DNA of 64,000 nucleotides, taken from contig JAUZTG010000027.1 in assembly GCA_030734395.1 (NCBI GenBank), positions 84,687 to 148,686 of the forward strand, given 5' to 3'. Positions within the stretch are counted from its first letter, which is position 1. Each line of letters starts with the position of its first letter. The translations under genes were made by a program, and so were the position numbers. Shown piece by piece: positions 1 through 11,264 of this stretch. The stretch is from Sarocladium kiliense. Its lineage: Eukaryota; Ascomycota; Sordariomycetes; Hypocreales; Sarocladiaceae. Below the pieces are notes generated by a model. The model was not told the origin of the DNA. It saw only the letters and a list, made by a program, of their open reading frames with translations, and made no database searches.

Positions 1-1300
1 TAAATTCTTTAGCTACAGGAATGACCTACAATAGTTTTCGTTACTATAAACCAGGGTTGTGAAATTACTCTTGAGTTAATTAGTAACTGATTGACTCATT
101 GAGTTAGCGTATAAGTTAGTAAATTCATTGACTTATAAGTCAATTAATAACTCATAACTTAATGAGTTACTGCTTAAATTAATGAATTGATTACTCATGA
201 GTTAATTAGTAATTATTAACTTATTGAGTTATGAGTTACTAATTAAGTTAACATTAACTTGATTACTTATCTCTTTAAAAATAGCTTATTTTCGTAGATG
301 ATTAGTAGTATAGTAAAGCTAACCTATTAGTTATTATAATAGCTAATTAGTATGTGCTTACCTACAGCCTTTATACTGAAATACTAGTAATTAGTTCACT
401 TGAGTTAGTAAATTTACTAATTTAATGAGTTAAAAACTCGATGTGTTACTAAAAACACAACCCTGCTATGAACTATAATAAGATCCTAAAAACAATTGTA
501 CTTTTCCGCAAGTAATCACTCATATTCTCAGCAACATCAGGTACTTATGTCATTTCACCCTATATAGCTGAAAAGCATATGCAGCTATCTCATTAAGGCA
601 ACATTTGACCCCTTCGACATATATTTAGATCAAGTTAAATGATGTATTTGAAAACTATAATTATTATTGCTTAGAGCCTGCAGGGTCGTGATTTGAGTCA
701 TGAGTTCAACTCCTGAAGCTTAGTAACTCAATTGGCTCACAAGTCAAGGTCCTTCAACTTGTTGAGTGATAGATGAATTCATACCATAATAGCGGCTAAA
801 TATAAATTTAAAGCTCAAAGACGGGTTCTTGAAGTGAAGATAGCTTATGTTAATAGGATGTTACTGTTGTACTATGATCAGTTTCTGAGCTGTAATATAA
901 GCTAACTCAGTATGCCTATAGCTGATTATGATAGTAAATACAGTACTGATTAGCATTAATGCCTGACGAACTTATAAATCATTGAGTTAGTAGATAAATA
1001 CCTCCTCATATTTACTACCTCATTGAGTCATGAATTATTGAGTCACTTGATTAGTAACTCGATAAATTGAATTTAACTCATTAGAACATCAGATCACAGC
1101 ACTGCTTGAAATTAACTCTACTAACTACACTCATTATGGTAACTTATCAACTGTAAGAGTTAACAGTTAATAGTAATTGATAGCTACTGGGATTGGTGGA
1201 GCGACTAAAACATAGTAGTATAACGACCAACTACTTGCACAATCCTAATGTTAACTAGCACTTTTACTAACTTTAATTGTTAAGAGGAGATTCTCTTCTT
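1..1300. repeat. AT-rich region dense in TGAGTTA/TAACTCA words
   Basis: No coding potential is visible. The words TGAGTTA, GAGTTACTAA and their complement TAACTCA recur many times in both orientations, giving many short imperfect inverted repeats. They are densest at about 60-250 and recur at 380-450 and 990-1080. The base composition is far more AT-rich than in the genes to the right. This suits a heavily mutated repeat, but no transposon ends or domains can be recognised. Confidence 0.7.
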
Positions 1301-3100
1301 TACCTTACCATAGTCAATAGAATTCTCTAGTTAAAGGTGTTCTGGAGCAAGGCTGGGTAATTCAACGAATACCCGGGTGAGCGTTCAATTGATACTATTG
1401 TAACTCAAGCACCTCAGTTCGTTCAAACCCTACCTACTGACCAAGGCAATTGAATCGACAATTTGCTTTCAGTTGCCAAAGAAAACATCAAACCTGAAGC
1501 AGTGGCGGAAGCAGAAAGATCAGTGAAACGGCTGCTTATACCTGATATTGCTCTCCCGACCAATGAAGGGCTCTCGGAGTGCTCCTCAAGCACCTCATAC
1601 AGGCTTTAAACTGGCAATATTCGGCCATATTATCCGGGACGGGAGTCCCTCTATTAAGTCACTACCTATTGACATCTGTTCTGCTACTATAATTTGCGTC
1701 TGGACTAGAGTAGACTTGAGCATGAGAGATCCATCGCCTCGTCTCGTCGTGTCATCAAGGTATACGATTGAAACACAAGTCCGAGACCTGAGTCATCAAT
1801 CTAGTCTCACCTTGCCCTCTCATCATGAGCTGCTCAATTCAATACAGAGCTGGCAAGAAGCCAGAGTGGACATCTCGCGGATAGTAAAACGTGAGAAGAC
1901 GCCCTTTCAAGTAGACGAACGATATGGCAATGATATCAGAGCCTTAGCTCCCTGCTCGTGTCTTAGCTTCACTAGGTGTGCTGGCGCATGCATGTGCTAC
2001 ACCTTAGAGCCAGATAATGACAACTAGCCCCTGAAGCTTGATGAGCTGATAGGCTTCCCTGAAACCCGTCTTCTCGCTTGAGTCTAACTTATCAAGTAAA
2101 CTCTTTCCCTGTCCCCGGAGTTCCAACGCCAGCCGATTTCGATAAGATATTGGTCAAGAACACCTCGCTGGCACACCTTGGCTAAGCTGGAGGTCCTTCA
2201 GAAGGCAGTAAAAGCCGGCAGTGCCAAACAAGCTCTCCAAGCTACTGCTAGTCCCGCGGCAGGCCAACCTATCCAGGCCCTGGCACGCAAGCCAGGCTCT
2301 CTAATGGCTGTAATGGAGTCAATTACAGCACTACTCGCGACTCAAGCATGCTGTCGGCTTCAGGCCATATGTCTGATCCGTCCTCAGCCCCATTAGAACT
2401 ACTTGCAAAGAGCGCCTATCTTTCTGGCCGTTAGGTCGGCGAGTAGCCGGGACAGGCCCTTTATATACGCGCCTAACCTACACGCCTTTGGGTACGCTAT
2501 TCGCGAAACCGACCATAGCGTTGGCTAGTACTATAATCATCTCCATCATGATTGCAGTGCAGACAGCTGGTCTGATTACCGTCGTATGGTACTCTAGAAA
2601 GGCACCTACTTAGACGGCGACCTTGGACTCAATGGCGGTGGCATGAGTTTCAGGGGCGATGAAAGATGACAGCATTTTACCCCTTGGTCTTGTGACCAGG
2701 GCAGACAGGGAGAAGCTGAAGCAGGGCATGGTGGGTATAGATGGTTCTACGGACAGGGCCAGACTGTCTACAGAGGAAGCATCTGTACCTGTGCCAAATC
2801 ATGCCGCTTCTCCGCTTAAGAATGGCCTTTAAGGGCTGCGGTTTGCCTTGGTGCTTCAGGTTCAATAAATAGGAGCCATGCTCAGTGAGGAAGAACAAGA
2901 ACAAGAACAAATGGTTCGGCACGAGAGGTTCTAGAGGAAACAGAGAAAAGGTAGTCACTCCTTGACAAGTGACAAGAGATGAAATGGCACTTGTGTATAA
3001 TCAAATAGTCAACTCCATACTCCAACACCCCTCCTCTTGTGTCCGAGCTCACCCGTGATTCCCCCCTCCCCTCCATGTCTCCCATATCCCTTGCCTCGCA
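1301..3100. other. Intergenic, no recognisable gene
   Basis: GC content rises relative to the left edge. Open stretches at 1548-2027 (+), 2178-2396 (+) and 2677-2958 (-) are short, overlap one another and have no recognisable motif or supporting splice structure. The block may be an old mobile-element relic, but I found no reverse transcriptase, integrase or transposase motif. The last 150 bp lie downstream of the minus-strand gene that ends at 3101. Confidence 0.5.
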
Positions 3101-5168
3101 TCATGCCAAGCTCCGTCGTCCCTTACTATTCGAAATAGTTCCGAGGTATTGCCTCTCGGAATCTGTCTCATCATCCTCTAACCTAACTCGTGGTCCAATA
3201 CTTGATCTTGGGCTCCTTCTCTGTTTCTCCCTACATGGTGTTGGCAGGCTAAGTGTCTCAAACGATGTCTCAGTCTGATCGGGAGTTTCATGTCTGTCGA
3301 AGCTTGCTGCGTCATCAAAGCTTTCCACCGATGCCTCGCTTTCATAAGAGTCTTGTGACGCAAATTCCTCGTCGTCCTCCTCTTCCTCGTCGTCTTCCTC
3401 TTCCTCGTCGTCCTCTTCCTCCTCCTCCAGCTCCGCATCCTCGGAGTCTGTGATTAGAGAGCTCAGTTGTGCAACAATGGGTGACTTCCCATATTGGTTA
3501 GAGACCCGTCGAGGTGCGGCGGCCTGTTTGGTCTTCGACACGAGTGGTGTTGCTGGCTCAGCGGATTTGGGGGCCCTAGTCCTTGGACTCTTGTCATATA
3601 CTCTGATGCTCGGGCTGTCGTCAAGGTTTCTCGCCCTGGTGTTGATTTTCGAGGTCGAGGCGATAGGGAACAGTTCCGCTCTCGAAGCAGCAGCAGCAGC
3701 AGTCTTCTTCTTTCCTCCTTCAGGCTGGCTCTGCGTGACAAGATCGTCGAGGTCTCCAGTCGTGTTTCTGGACGCTCTTGGAGTTCGAGGCAGAGGCGTG
3801 GGGTCTGATGCTGTGCGATGGGTTGATGGCTTCCTGGCTGAAGGAGGCTCCAGCTTGTACCACGACAGCCATTTGTCGATACAGGATGAGACCTGTGGCC
3901 TCAGTGTGTTTTTAACCCACGAGTAAGTGTTGTTCAGGATCACCTGTAGCTTGATGATGTCCTGAGCTACAAGCATATCCCCTTCCCATATACGCTGCAT
4001 GAGACTCTGGTCCTCTTCCGGATTATCTGGGTCGGCAATGCATTGCCAGGCAACCCAGACATGAACCTGATTCCCGACCGTAGTCATGGTGACTATTGGT
4101 GGGGTTTCAGCTGGATCTGCAAATCTGTTGCTTGCTCTCATGTCTTCTGTATACATGAACAGATTCGCGTACATCTGAAGAGAACAATGGGCAGCCCTTC
4201 CTGCTTGCTCCACAGCGCGTAGGAGATTGCCTCTACTGCGCTTGTATTCACCTATGAACCACGGGTATCCGCAGACGCACTGGGGATCAGTATCAAAGGC
4301 TGGCGTTCTGGCTCTCGTGAACTGGTTAAAAGGACTTGGCTCGAGTCCGCCTACGTCAGCGAGGTGAAGGAGGGTGTTTCTGGAGAAATTGCGGGCAACG
4401 ATGGGGTCAGCTTTGTGACACGAGACAGAAGTCATGCTCTCGTTCTCGCGATGGAGCTTGAAGTGGAGGGAAATATCGGGGATTGGCTGCGACCATTGCC
4501 ATCGATCATCTGGGCGAAATATCGTCCAGTGACTCCGACTCTGTCTACCGTCATAGACTAAAGTCAGCAACAAGCACATTTTCTGAAGAAAAAGAAAGGG
4601 AGAGGGGGGGGGCACACACATTTCGAATTGGCCGTGGTAGAACCATTCACTTGTTTTGCTGCGCGCCATGAATGATCAGCTTGATACCCTCAAGTGGGAA
4701 AACAAATGTGAGCAAAACACACCTGGTTGTTTCTTGCTTCAATATCTGGAAGAACTCGGTTAAGTAGAACGCATCCCATTGTGCCTCCTTCTCACCCCTT
4801 AAGTTATACGCCTTCATCTGTGTGGCGTTAACCCGCTTATGGAGTCTCTGGAGACGTTTCTTATCTTCCTTTGACAATCTCTTCCTTGAAAATAAAGGAT
4901 CCCAATTCATGTCATTAACCAAGAGCTTTTCCAGCTTGTGTTTTGGCGTCTTGCATGGCTGCACTTGACATTCTTCGCTGCATGTGTACTCCGGTTCGCA
5001 TTCTTGGAACTCTTTCTCGAACTCCTTGAGGTCCGTAGATTCCACTTCAAGGACGGTGGCAATAAGTCTTTGAACATGTTCTGGCAGATCCTCTAGGTCT
5101 TCTGGTCGTTTAAGCTCGTACATGTAGGGAAGTCTTGGGTTTCCGGCGTTGGCTTCGGCTTCGGACAT
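3101..5168 (-). CDS. Uncharacterised PD-(D/E)XK nuclease-like protein with acidic tail
   Basis: Proposed exons on the minus strand are 5168-4723, 4658-4618 and 4557-3101 (647 aa). The introns are 64 and 60 bp, both GT-AG, and the reading frame is continuous across them. The N-terminal 150 residues are charged, with a C-x3-C-x3-C cluster. Near residue 240 lies an EYK motif within the segment FIGEYKRSRG, preceded by an Asp (DPQC). A D...E-x-K arrangement followed by helices is typical of restriction-endonuclease-fold proteins common in fungal genomes, so a nuclease fold is suggested but unproven. The C-terminal third is low complexity: Ser/Pro/Lys-rich, then an almost pure Glu/Asp run of about 30 residues, then a basic end. 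That suggests a nuclear or chromatin-associated protein. The start is the first ATG of the upstream exon. No partner gene is evident next to it. Confidence 0.6.
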
Positions 5169-7387
5169 TGTTGCAACTGGCAGGATCAGATAGATGGACT
5201 CTCATTAACAGTGCTCTCAATTGAACGGCCAGATTTGCGACAACTACCTTCTTAAAGAAGGAAGAGAGAGAGAGAACCCATGACCTCCACGGTCTCACGT
5301 TTTCCCAGCCACATGCTGTTGGTTGTAACCTGCATACACCATGCAGGGGTTGTTGAACCAACATGCATACAATCCTCCCACATGATGCAACTCTGCCCCT
5401 GTACAAGAGGCGCAGACATTCCGCGCCTCGCATAAAAATGCACAAAGCTACATACGCGAAGGCGTCCAAGTCTAGGCGAGGCGGAAATTGATAAAGTGTT
5501 AATATCCTGTTCCGTTCCTCCAGACTATCTTGCAACGAGGCGGTCACGCATATCATCCATACACCAACCACACCCCAACCCCAGACCCATGTCCTTGAAC
5601 TCGGCCACGCCGAAGCGGGAGGGACGGGGAAGCAGGGTCAAAATATCCGAATAGCTAGGCTCAGTGAGGGAAATATGATCCGGATTGCTTTATCAAAGGG
5701 TGCCTTCTCTCACAAGCCACCTCGGGGATGAGGATCAGCTGAAGCCTTGGGTGGAGGTCGCCTGCAGAAGTGGTCCGCATGGACAGGCTGGGCAGATGCC
5801 TAATGATGCAGCAGTTTCGTCCATCGAAGCGAAGCGGAAATGACCTAGGAGACGATCCCTTGCGTCTGGTGCAGCAGATGCGTGGGCGGATCTAGAGCAG
5901 TTGGAATTGTTGGCCTCTGTCCTCGACGGTTGCTTACGGCGGTGGTCTCCGTGGTCTTGTCTTCCACCATCCATTGACTGTGATGAAACACACCTCCCTT
6001 TGGCAAATCAGTTGACTCTTTATCTTATCTTGATTGATGCTGTAAGAACAGTGACAAACGCCATGCCGACTCCAGACAAGTATATAGTCGATTAGACTTC
6101 ATGCGCTTCTTGTACGCATCCTGGATCAGCATGTTAAACTCCATCGGGAATTGATCAACTTCACTCTAAAGTTACGAAGAAGTACCTGGAGTTAAAGACT
6201 CTGTAAGTGACACACCTGAGTGATGTCTACTAATGTGCTAGTATTGCTAGAAACCCTTTCTGCTTCCTGCATTTCTATATAAACCGAGCCTCTTGTTAAA
6301 TCCGACGTATTCCTCCTTGGCACAGTCTTTCGCCAACGAGGCTTCATGCCAGAGAACCTGAACGACCGCCTTACGGAATAAGTCATCCACGGGGGGAATT
6401 CAAGTTGCCTCCGCTATTTTAACCATAAATATGGGATGTTCAATCTTCTAGGCAGTTGTCCATTACCTAAGTGACTGGGCAATGTGCGACGATAAGAACC
6501 TTGGGGGATCAACGATGGCTAAGTAGGTGAATCGCATCATGCTGCTCATGAGCCGGAATATAAGACGATCACATACAGCCTCCGGTATGTGGCTAGCAAT
6601 AGTATCAACAGTAAGTAAATGAGGGGCATACTCTAGCTATTGCCATCCATATCACATTATCTTTAGATCATGCTGAAGTAGGGCACGTATCCGCAGCGAA
6701 TTGACCAGACACCTCCCGGGTAGCTGTGGCCGTGGGTCGACAAAAAGGAACAGCGCAAGTCAAAGCTGATTACCCTAGACTTCAATCGCGATGTATCTTG
6801 CAATCCATGTCTGAGAACGATGCATTGAAAACACCCCGGGCTGGCGACAGTCACGAGCGCAGCCATGGCTTCTGCCTATATGCTATGAGGTGTCTCCGAT
6901 ACCGAGGTTCCAACGGATATGGCACGACAGCTTGAGGAACTTCGGCCCAATGCTGCTAACATGGGCGCATCACTGTAGGTGGGCTTGTCGGAAGCGTGAC
7001 TCTCACACAATCCTGAATGTGATGGCAAGGCCTGAGAATAGACGCCGCCTCTTCCTTGATGGATCTTTGACCATTTGCGTCCCAACCATTTGCGACGGCT
7101 CAAAGGACGTCTGGTCATGGGACAACAGTACCCGTTGACATGGCCATGGCCAGTGCGTGTCGCGTCGCACAAAGACGACAGCGGCGTTTACATGCCGCAT
7201 AAGTCGAAGCTCGACTCTACACTCGCGACAAAGAACATGACCGACTCTTCTTTTGTCGCGAGTCTCTGGCTCCTATCTATCTGTCGACGAGGACTTCTGT
7301 GAGTAACGCTATCACCAAGGACGTACAATTTGAAAGAGGTTGGCTGAGGCAGAGTAGAAGCGAATAACCCACACGAAACAAACGCGA
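5169..7387. other. Intergenic, no gene seen
   Basis: This holds only short, mutually overlapping reading frames without motifs. A short (GA)n run lies near 5259-5275. The right part must contain the 5' region of the gene starting at 7388, but no clear TATA box was found. No RNA gene was recognised. Confidence 0.5.
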
Positions 7388-10051
7388 ATGACCAACACCA
7401 AAGACAGGAATAAGGCTGACGGCAGCGAAAGCCCATGGTTCGGTCGCCTACGATCGTCGTCGTCGTCGCCGTCGTCACCACACAAGGCAACGGCGGTTGG
7501 CCCAGCTATGTCGAGCGCAAGCACGAGCTTGACTGTGACTCGACAGCGACAGACTCGGGTGCAGACTCGGGTGCAGACTCGGGTCTCAGGAAGCAAACAT
7601 GATGATGTCCTTTCGAGTTCGAAGACATCTGGACGGAAAAATAAGCTCCGTGTCTCGAGTCGCAGGCCAAGGAACGAGGATAAGCAGCGCGGTAAGGAGG
7701 AGGATGCTCGTTCTGATGACGATGACGATGACTATGACTATGGTGATGACTATGGTGATGACAATGACACCGGTGACGACCACGACGACAGGAGTGAAGG
7801 AGAGGAAAGAGGCTCAAGCGACGAACATCAAAGTCATGATACCGACGCGGATTCTTCGAGCATCGTCAACGCCATGATCGACCCGTCACTTGCTCATTCG
7901 TGGAACGAGCATCAGCTTCTAGCGACCGTCACCGCCCCTGCTTCCTCCCTGATACCAGCGATCCGGGACGGACACGGTATGCGAAGACGATGGGCCATGG
8001 TCCCAGGCAGCAGAAACAGTGGCCACAGCAGCAGCCAGCGATGGATTCTCTGTTCTTGTTGGCTCCCTTTGATCCTCCTTCTTTTCGCCGTAGTCGTTCC
8101 CACGACTGTGCTGCGCATCGCCACCGCGCTATACGGACCAATCCCCGTCGCTGCTGCTGGACCTCTAGTCGGCGCTTACGAAGATGTCCATACCATCCTC
8201 CGACTCACAGAAGATGAGTGGCTCCCACGGGATACAAAGGAACCGTATTGGTCTCCGGGACCCAAAGCAGGGTCGCTGAGGACGTTCATCGACTACGGCA
8301 AGACTGGGCGAGACATTTGCGATAGAGTTCGTCATCGGTGGCAGCGCGCCTGGGAACAGAAGAGGCTCGAGGAGACTGGTCCATGCTTTGATCCCTGGTT
8401 TGCGGCACGGCGTGAGCAGCGTCAGGAAGAGGAGGAGGGGGCAAGATACTATCACCCGGAAGAGAACCACCAGGGCGACCACGAGGATAAGGACGATGTC
8501 GAAGAAGAAGGTCGTGATTCTGTTGTTGCTCTCTCTGCCGGTTGTCAACAAGAGATGCAGATATACGCTATTCTAGGCCTGGACATAGCAGAGATGAACG
8601 AGCTCGTGCGTGCGTGCAAGCCATGGACGTGGCGTTCACTGCAGCGAGCAAGAGACCAGGTATCCCTGATCCACTTGGTGGCCAAATCGACAACCAAGGA
8701 TCTACGGAAGGTGACTGAAAAGCTATGGCAGGATGCGAATGCGATGCAGCTCGACGTCAAGGGCTTCTCCGAGAGGTGGTCTGAATTATCGCCAGAAGGA
8801 AAGTCAAGCATATCGTCAGATACCCAACGGTTTGTCCTGGCCTCTTTACTGGGTGCTCTAAATCAGATGACGGTTTACTTGCAAGCTGACGGTGATGCTA
8901 TCTACTACGATGAGCTGGAGGTCGCTGATGCAAGTTTCTACAGCCGCCGAGACAGCAGTGGCGGTAGCAACGGTGACAGAGACGACGCCTCCTCTCGGAA
9001 GGCTTGGAAGCGCTACGCGAGGAAGAACCCTCTGTCCCTTCGCAGGGCTCAGGGAGGCTGGGAACGGTATCCCATCGGCTCACTGCTGCACATGCAGGGC
9101 ACGGTTGAGAATGCCACGACGGCGGCAGCTCTCTTTCGCTCCCTGATGCCTCCTGCCATTACGACTAAGGCTTCTGACGACACGACCACCATCGCTAGGC
9201 CATCGTTGCATAAAAGCATTCACGCCATACTGGTGCAATGTGAGCGAGACCCATCTGGAGGCGTCGGCTGGGAGCACTGGTCAGACATTTGCAGACCGGC
9301 GCGCATGCACCTCCAAGCGACTCAACAGGGCGACCCAGGTGGTGAAGCAGCCGCAAACGAGACATGCGTCGCAGCGAAGCGGTGGCAGACCATCGAGGCA
9401 GCGAGCCGGAGACTCGTCGCGACGCTGGAGACGCGGGACTCGCTACGTTGTGGTCTTGGGCTCGTTACGGACATGTTCGCGGAGCACACAGACGAAGGCT
9501 GGGCGTGGGAACGCCAGTTCGTTGGGGGTTCGCCAAGGTATGCCGACTCGGCGTATGAGAGGCTGGCGCTGGATTCCCATGATATCGACGGAGACGCAAT
9601 GCGGAACGGGCGAGGTGTATTGGGAGGCAGGCTCGTCAAGATCTTGCGAGATGGAGGGGGTGAAGGGGGTGAATATAGAGAGGTGGGAAGAGCAGAAAGA
9701 AGATGGCAGGAATGCGGCGCTGTCTCTGTCTGGGGGCATCTACTTGCAGCTCTTGTCGGCACGGGGCACGTGAGCGAGAAGACGGGCGTACCAACAACAG
9801 CTGCTCCCTTCTCATCTTCATCCCCATCATCCCCCTCCTCCTCCTCATGGACCTGGCGCGTTCTCTGGGAGTGGCTCGCTATCATCACTGGTCTACGAAA
9901 ACAATACCCTGGATGCTACTGGTGTTGGCGCTGGCGTTTATGGCTGTGGCCGCGGGTGGAGGACCTCGTAGTGGTTGTTCCTGTTAGTATAGAAGATGTA
10001 GACGCGTGGGAGAGGTTTTGGGATGACTTGTCTAGCAAGATAATTCATTGA
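7388..10051 (+). CDS. Large uncharacterised single-pass membrane protein
   Basis: One uninterrupted reading frame of 887 codons with no intron needed. The first 215 residues look disordered: Ser-rich, a threefold Gln-Thr-Arg-Val repeat at about residues 55-66 (from a 12-bp tandem repeat), a basic stretch, then an Asp/Tyr/Gly-rich acidic tract at about 109-135. One strong hydrophobic segment (about 219-246) fits a membrane anchor. The rest is long, mostly soluble and Trp-rich, with another Glu/Asp-rich linker near 350-385 and a Ser/Pro run near 825. No catalytic motif is recognised. The anchor position suggests a type II or nuclear/ER membrane protein with a C-terminal luminal or extracellular part, but the topology is inference. 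The family is unknown to me. The length and consistent frame make it a confident gene but not a confident function. Confidence 0.75.
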   Translation: MTNTKDRNKADGSESPWFGRLRSSSSSPSSPHKATAVGPAMSSASTSLTVTRQRQTRVQTRVQTRVSGSKHDDVLSSSKTSGRKNKLRVSSRRPRNEDKQRGKEEDARSDDDDDDYDYGDDYGDDNDTGDDHDDRSEGEERGSSDEHQSHDTDADSSSIVNAMIDPSLAHSWNEHQLLATVTAPASSLIPAIRDGHGMRRRWAMVPGSRNSGHSSSQRWILCSCWLPLILLLFAVVVPTTVLRIATALYGPIPVAAAGPLVGAYEDVHTILRLTEDEWLPRDTKEPYWSPGPKAGSLRTFIDYGKTGRDICDRVRHRWQRAWEQKRLEETGPCFDPWFAARREQRQEEEEGARYYHPEENHQGDHEDKDDVEEEGRDSVVALSAGCQQEMQIYAILGLDIAEMNELVRACKPWTWRSLQRARDQVSLIHLVAKSTTKDLRKVTEKLWQDANAMQLDVKGFSERWSELSPEGKSSISSDTQRFVLASLLGALNQMTVYLQADGDAIYYDELEVADASFYSRRDSSGGSNGDRDDASSRKAWKRYARKNPLSLRRAQGGWERYPIGSLLHMQGTVENATTAAALFRSLMPPAITTKASDDTTTIARPSLHKSIHAILVQCERDPSGGVGWEHWSDICRPARMHLQATQQGDPGGEAAANETCVAAKRWQTIEAASRRLVATLETRDSLRCGLGLVTDMFAEHTDEGWAWERQFVGGSPRYADSAYERLALDSHDIDGDAMRNGRGVLGGRLVKILRDGGGEGGEYREVGRAERRWQECGAVSVWGHLLAALVGTGHVSEKTGVPTTAAPFSSSSPSSPSSSSWTWRVLWEWLAIITGLRKQYPGCYWCWRWRLWLWPRVEDLVVVVPVSIEDVDAWERFWDDLSSKIIH

Positions 10052-11264
10052 TGATCCTTGACCTGGCAGATAGCGTTTTCATCGTCGGGAAAAATGATCG
10101 TTGCTATTCACTCTCAAGTTATAGGGACTCGCTCGTTCGTGTTGCTGGTTTCGACTTGGGCAATTAGTCACAGGGCATGCTGACGTCTTCACAGTTGACA
10201 TGTCTGCATAGTATATTGTTGTCATTGCCTCAGGGAGTTGGAGATAACGGCACGGAGATACAGCTGGGCTTGGAGATGAAGATGCAGGCTATCTACTCAT
10301 GTAAACTCTACTATCGGCGCTTGCATCTCTCCACATATACATACACAGACAACACAACTAGCTGCATGGTCGATATGCCTTCAGCAAGGAGGCATTAAAA
10401 ATCCAGCTCTCTTCGCCTTCGCTGCGATTTGGAGCTCCTACAGGATCAGCCTGAACCTGGTCGAAGCATGTTCAAATGCTGGCCTCCTCCTACTGTTTAC
10501 CGTCTCTCAGGGGTTCTTTCTATGGGACACACTGGAGATGCCCAAGATCAGCTCAGTACTGGGCTGCTGAACCTTAGAGCAAAGGAGAAAAAAAGAAGAA
10601 GAAAAATTGAGAAAGCACACAAGCAGAGAAACCTGACGCATGGTATTCTAGGAAGCTTCTGGTCAGTTGACCCGATATGTTTGCGAGGCATCAAATACTT
10701 GCCTGAAGGCACGTGATCCTTCAACCCCTTCAGCATTTCTCTCGCTGGAGTCCAGTAATCTCAAGACATTCGCTCAATTTAATCTTCGTTTTATCGCCTC
10801 GAATGGCCTCAGCGGGAAAGAAAAGAAGCACAGAGAGTATCACAGGCCGAGCCATAGCCAGAGCCAGCCCAGGGGGTTAATGCCCACACGTGATTCATCA
10901 CATGCCTTTATATCACGTGTCGTTACACCACCACGGCTTTCCTTCAGTTTTGCAGTTTGCACGTCACACAATTGCCTTCCACTCTTCCCCTTCTCGTACT
11001 TCTGGTTTGCCTGATTTCCCAGTGTTACAACCTCTCTCTGTATGACCTCTGTGTAAAACGCGAAGTATTACTCTGAAAAGAGTCCGGCCCATCGCTTGCA
11101 TTTGCACCAGCACAAGCCACAAGGGACGGAGTACAGGTACTCCGCTGTACACGCTATCACATTCCTCGCACACCAACCACGCACGCCGCTAACATTGACA
11201 TCCCAGGGTGAGCTCCACACCACCTTCACCACGCACCCTGGAAAGTTGACGCCACAGCACCACT
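10052..11264. other. Intergenic and promoter region
   Basis: No coding exon is supported. Near 11126-11145 the word ACGGAGTA faces its complement TACTCCGC across a few bases, a small inverted repeat upstream of the gene starting at 11265. Short frames at 10429-10716 and 10667-11014 overlap and carry no motifs. Confidence 0.5.

Noticed and set aside
1..1300. CRISPR-like array or telomeric repeat at the left end
   Set aside because: The repeats are short, irregularly spaced, in both orientations and not (TTAGGG)n; the organism is a eukaryote.
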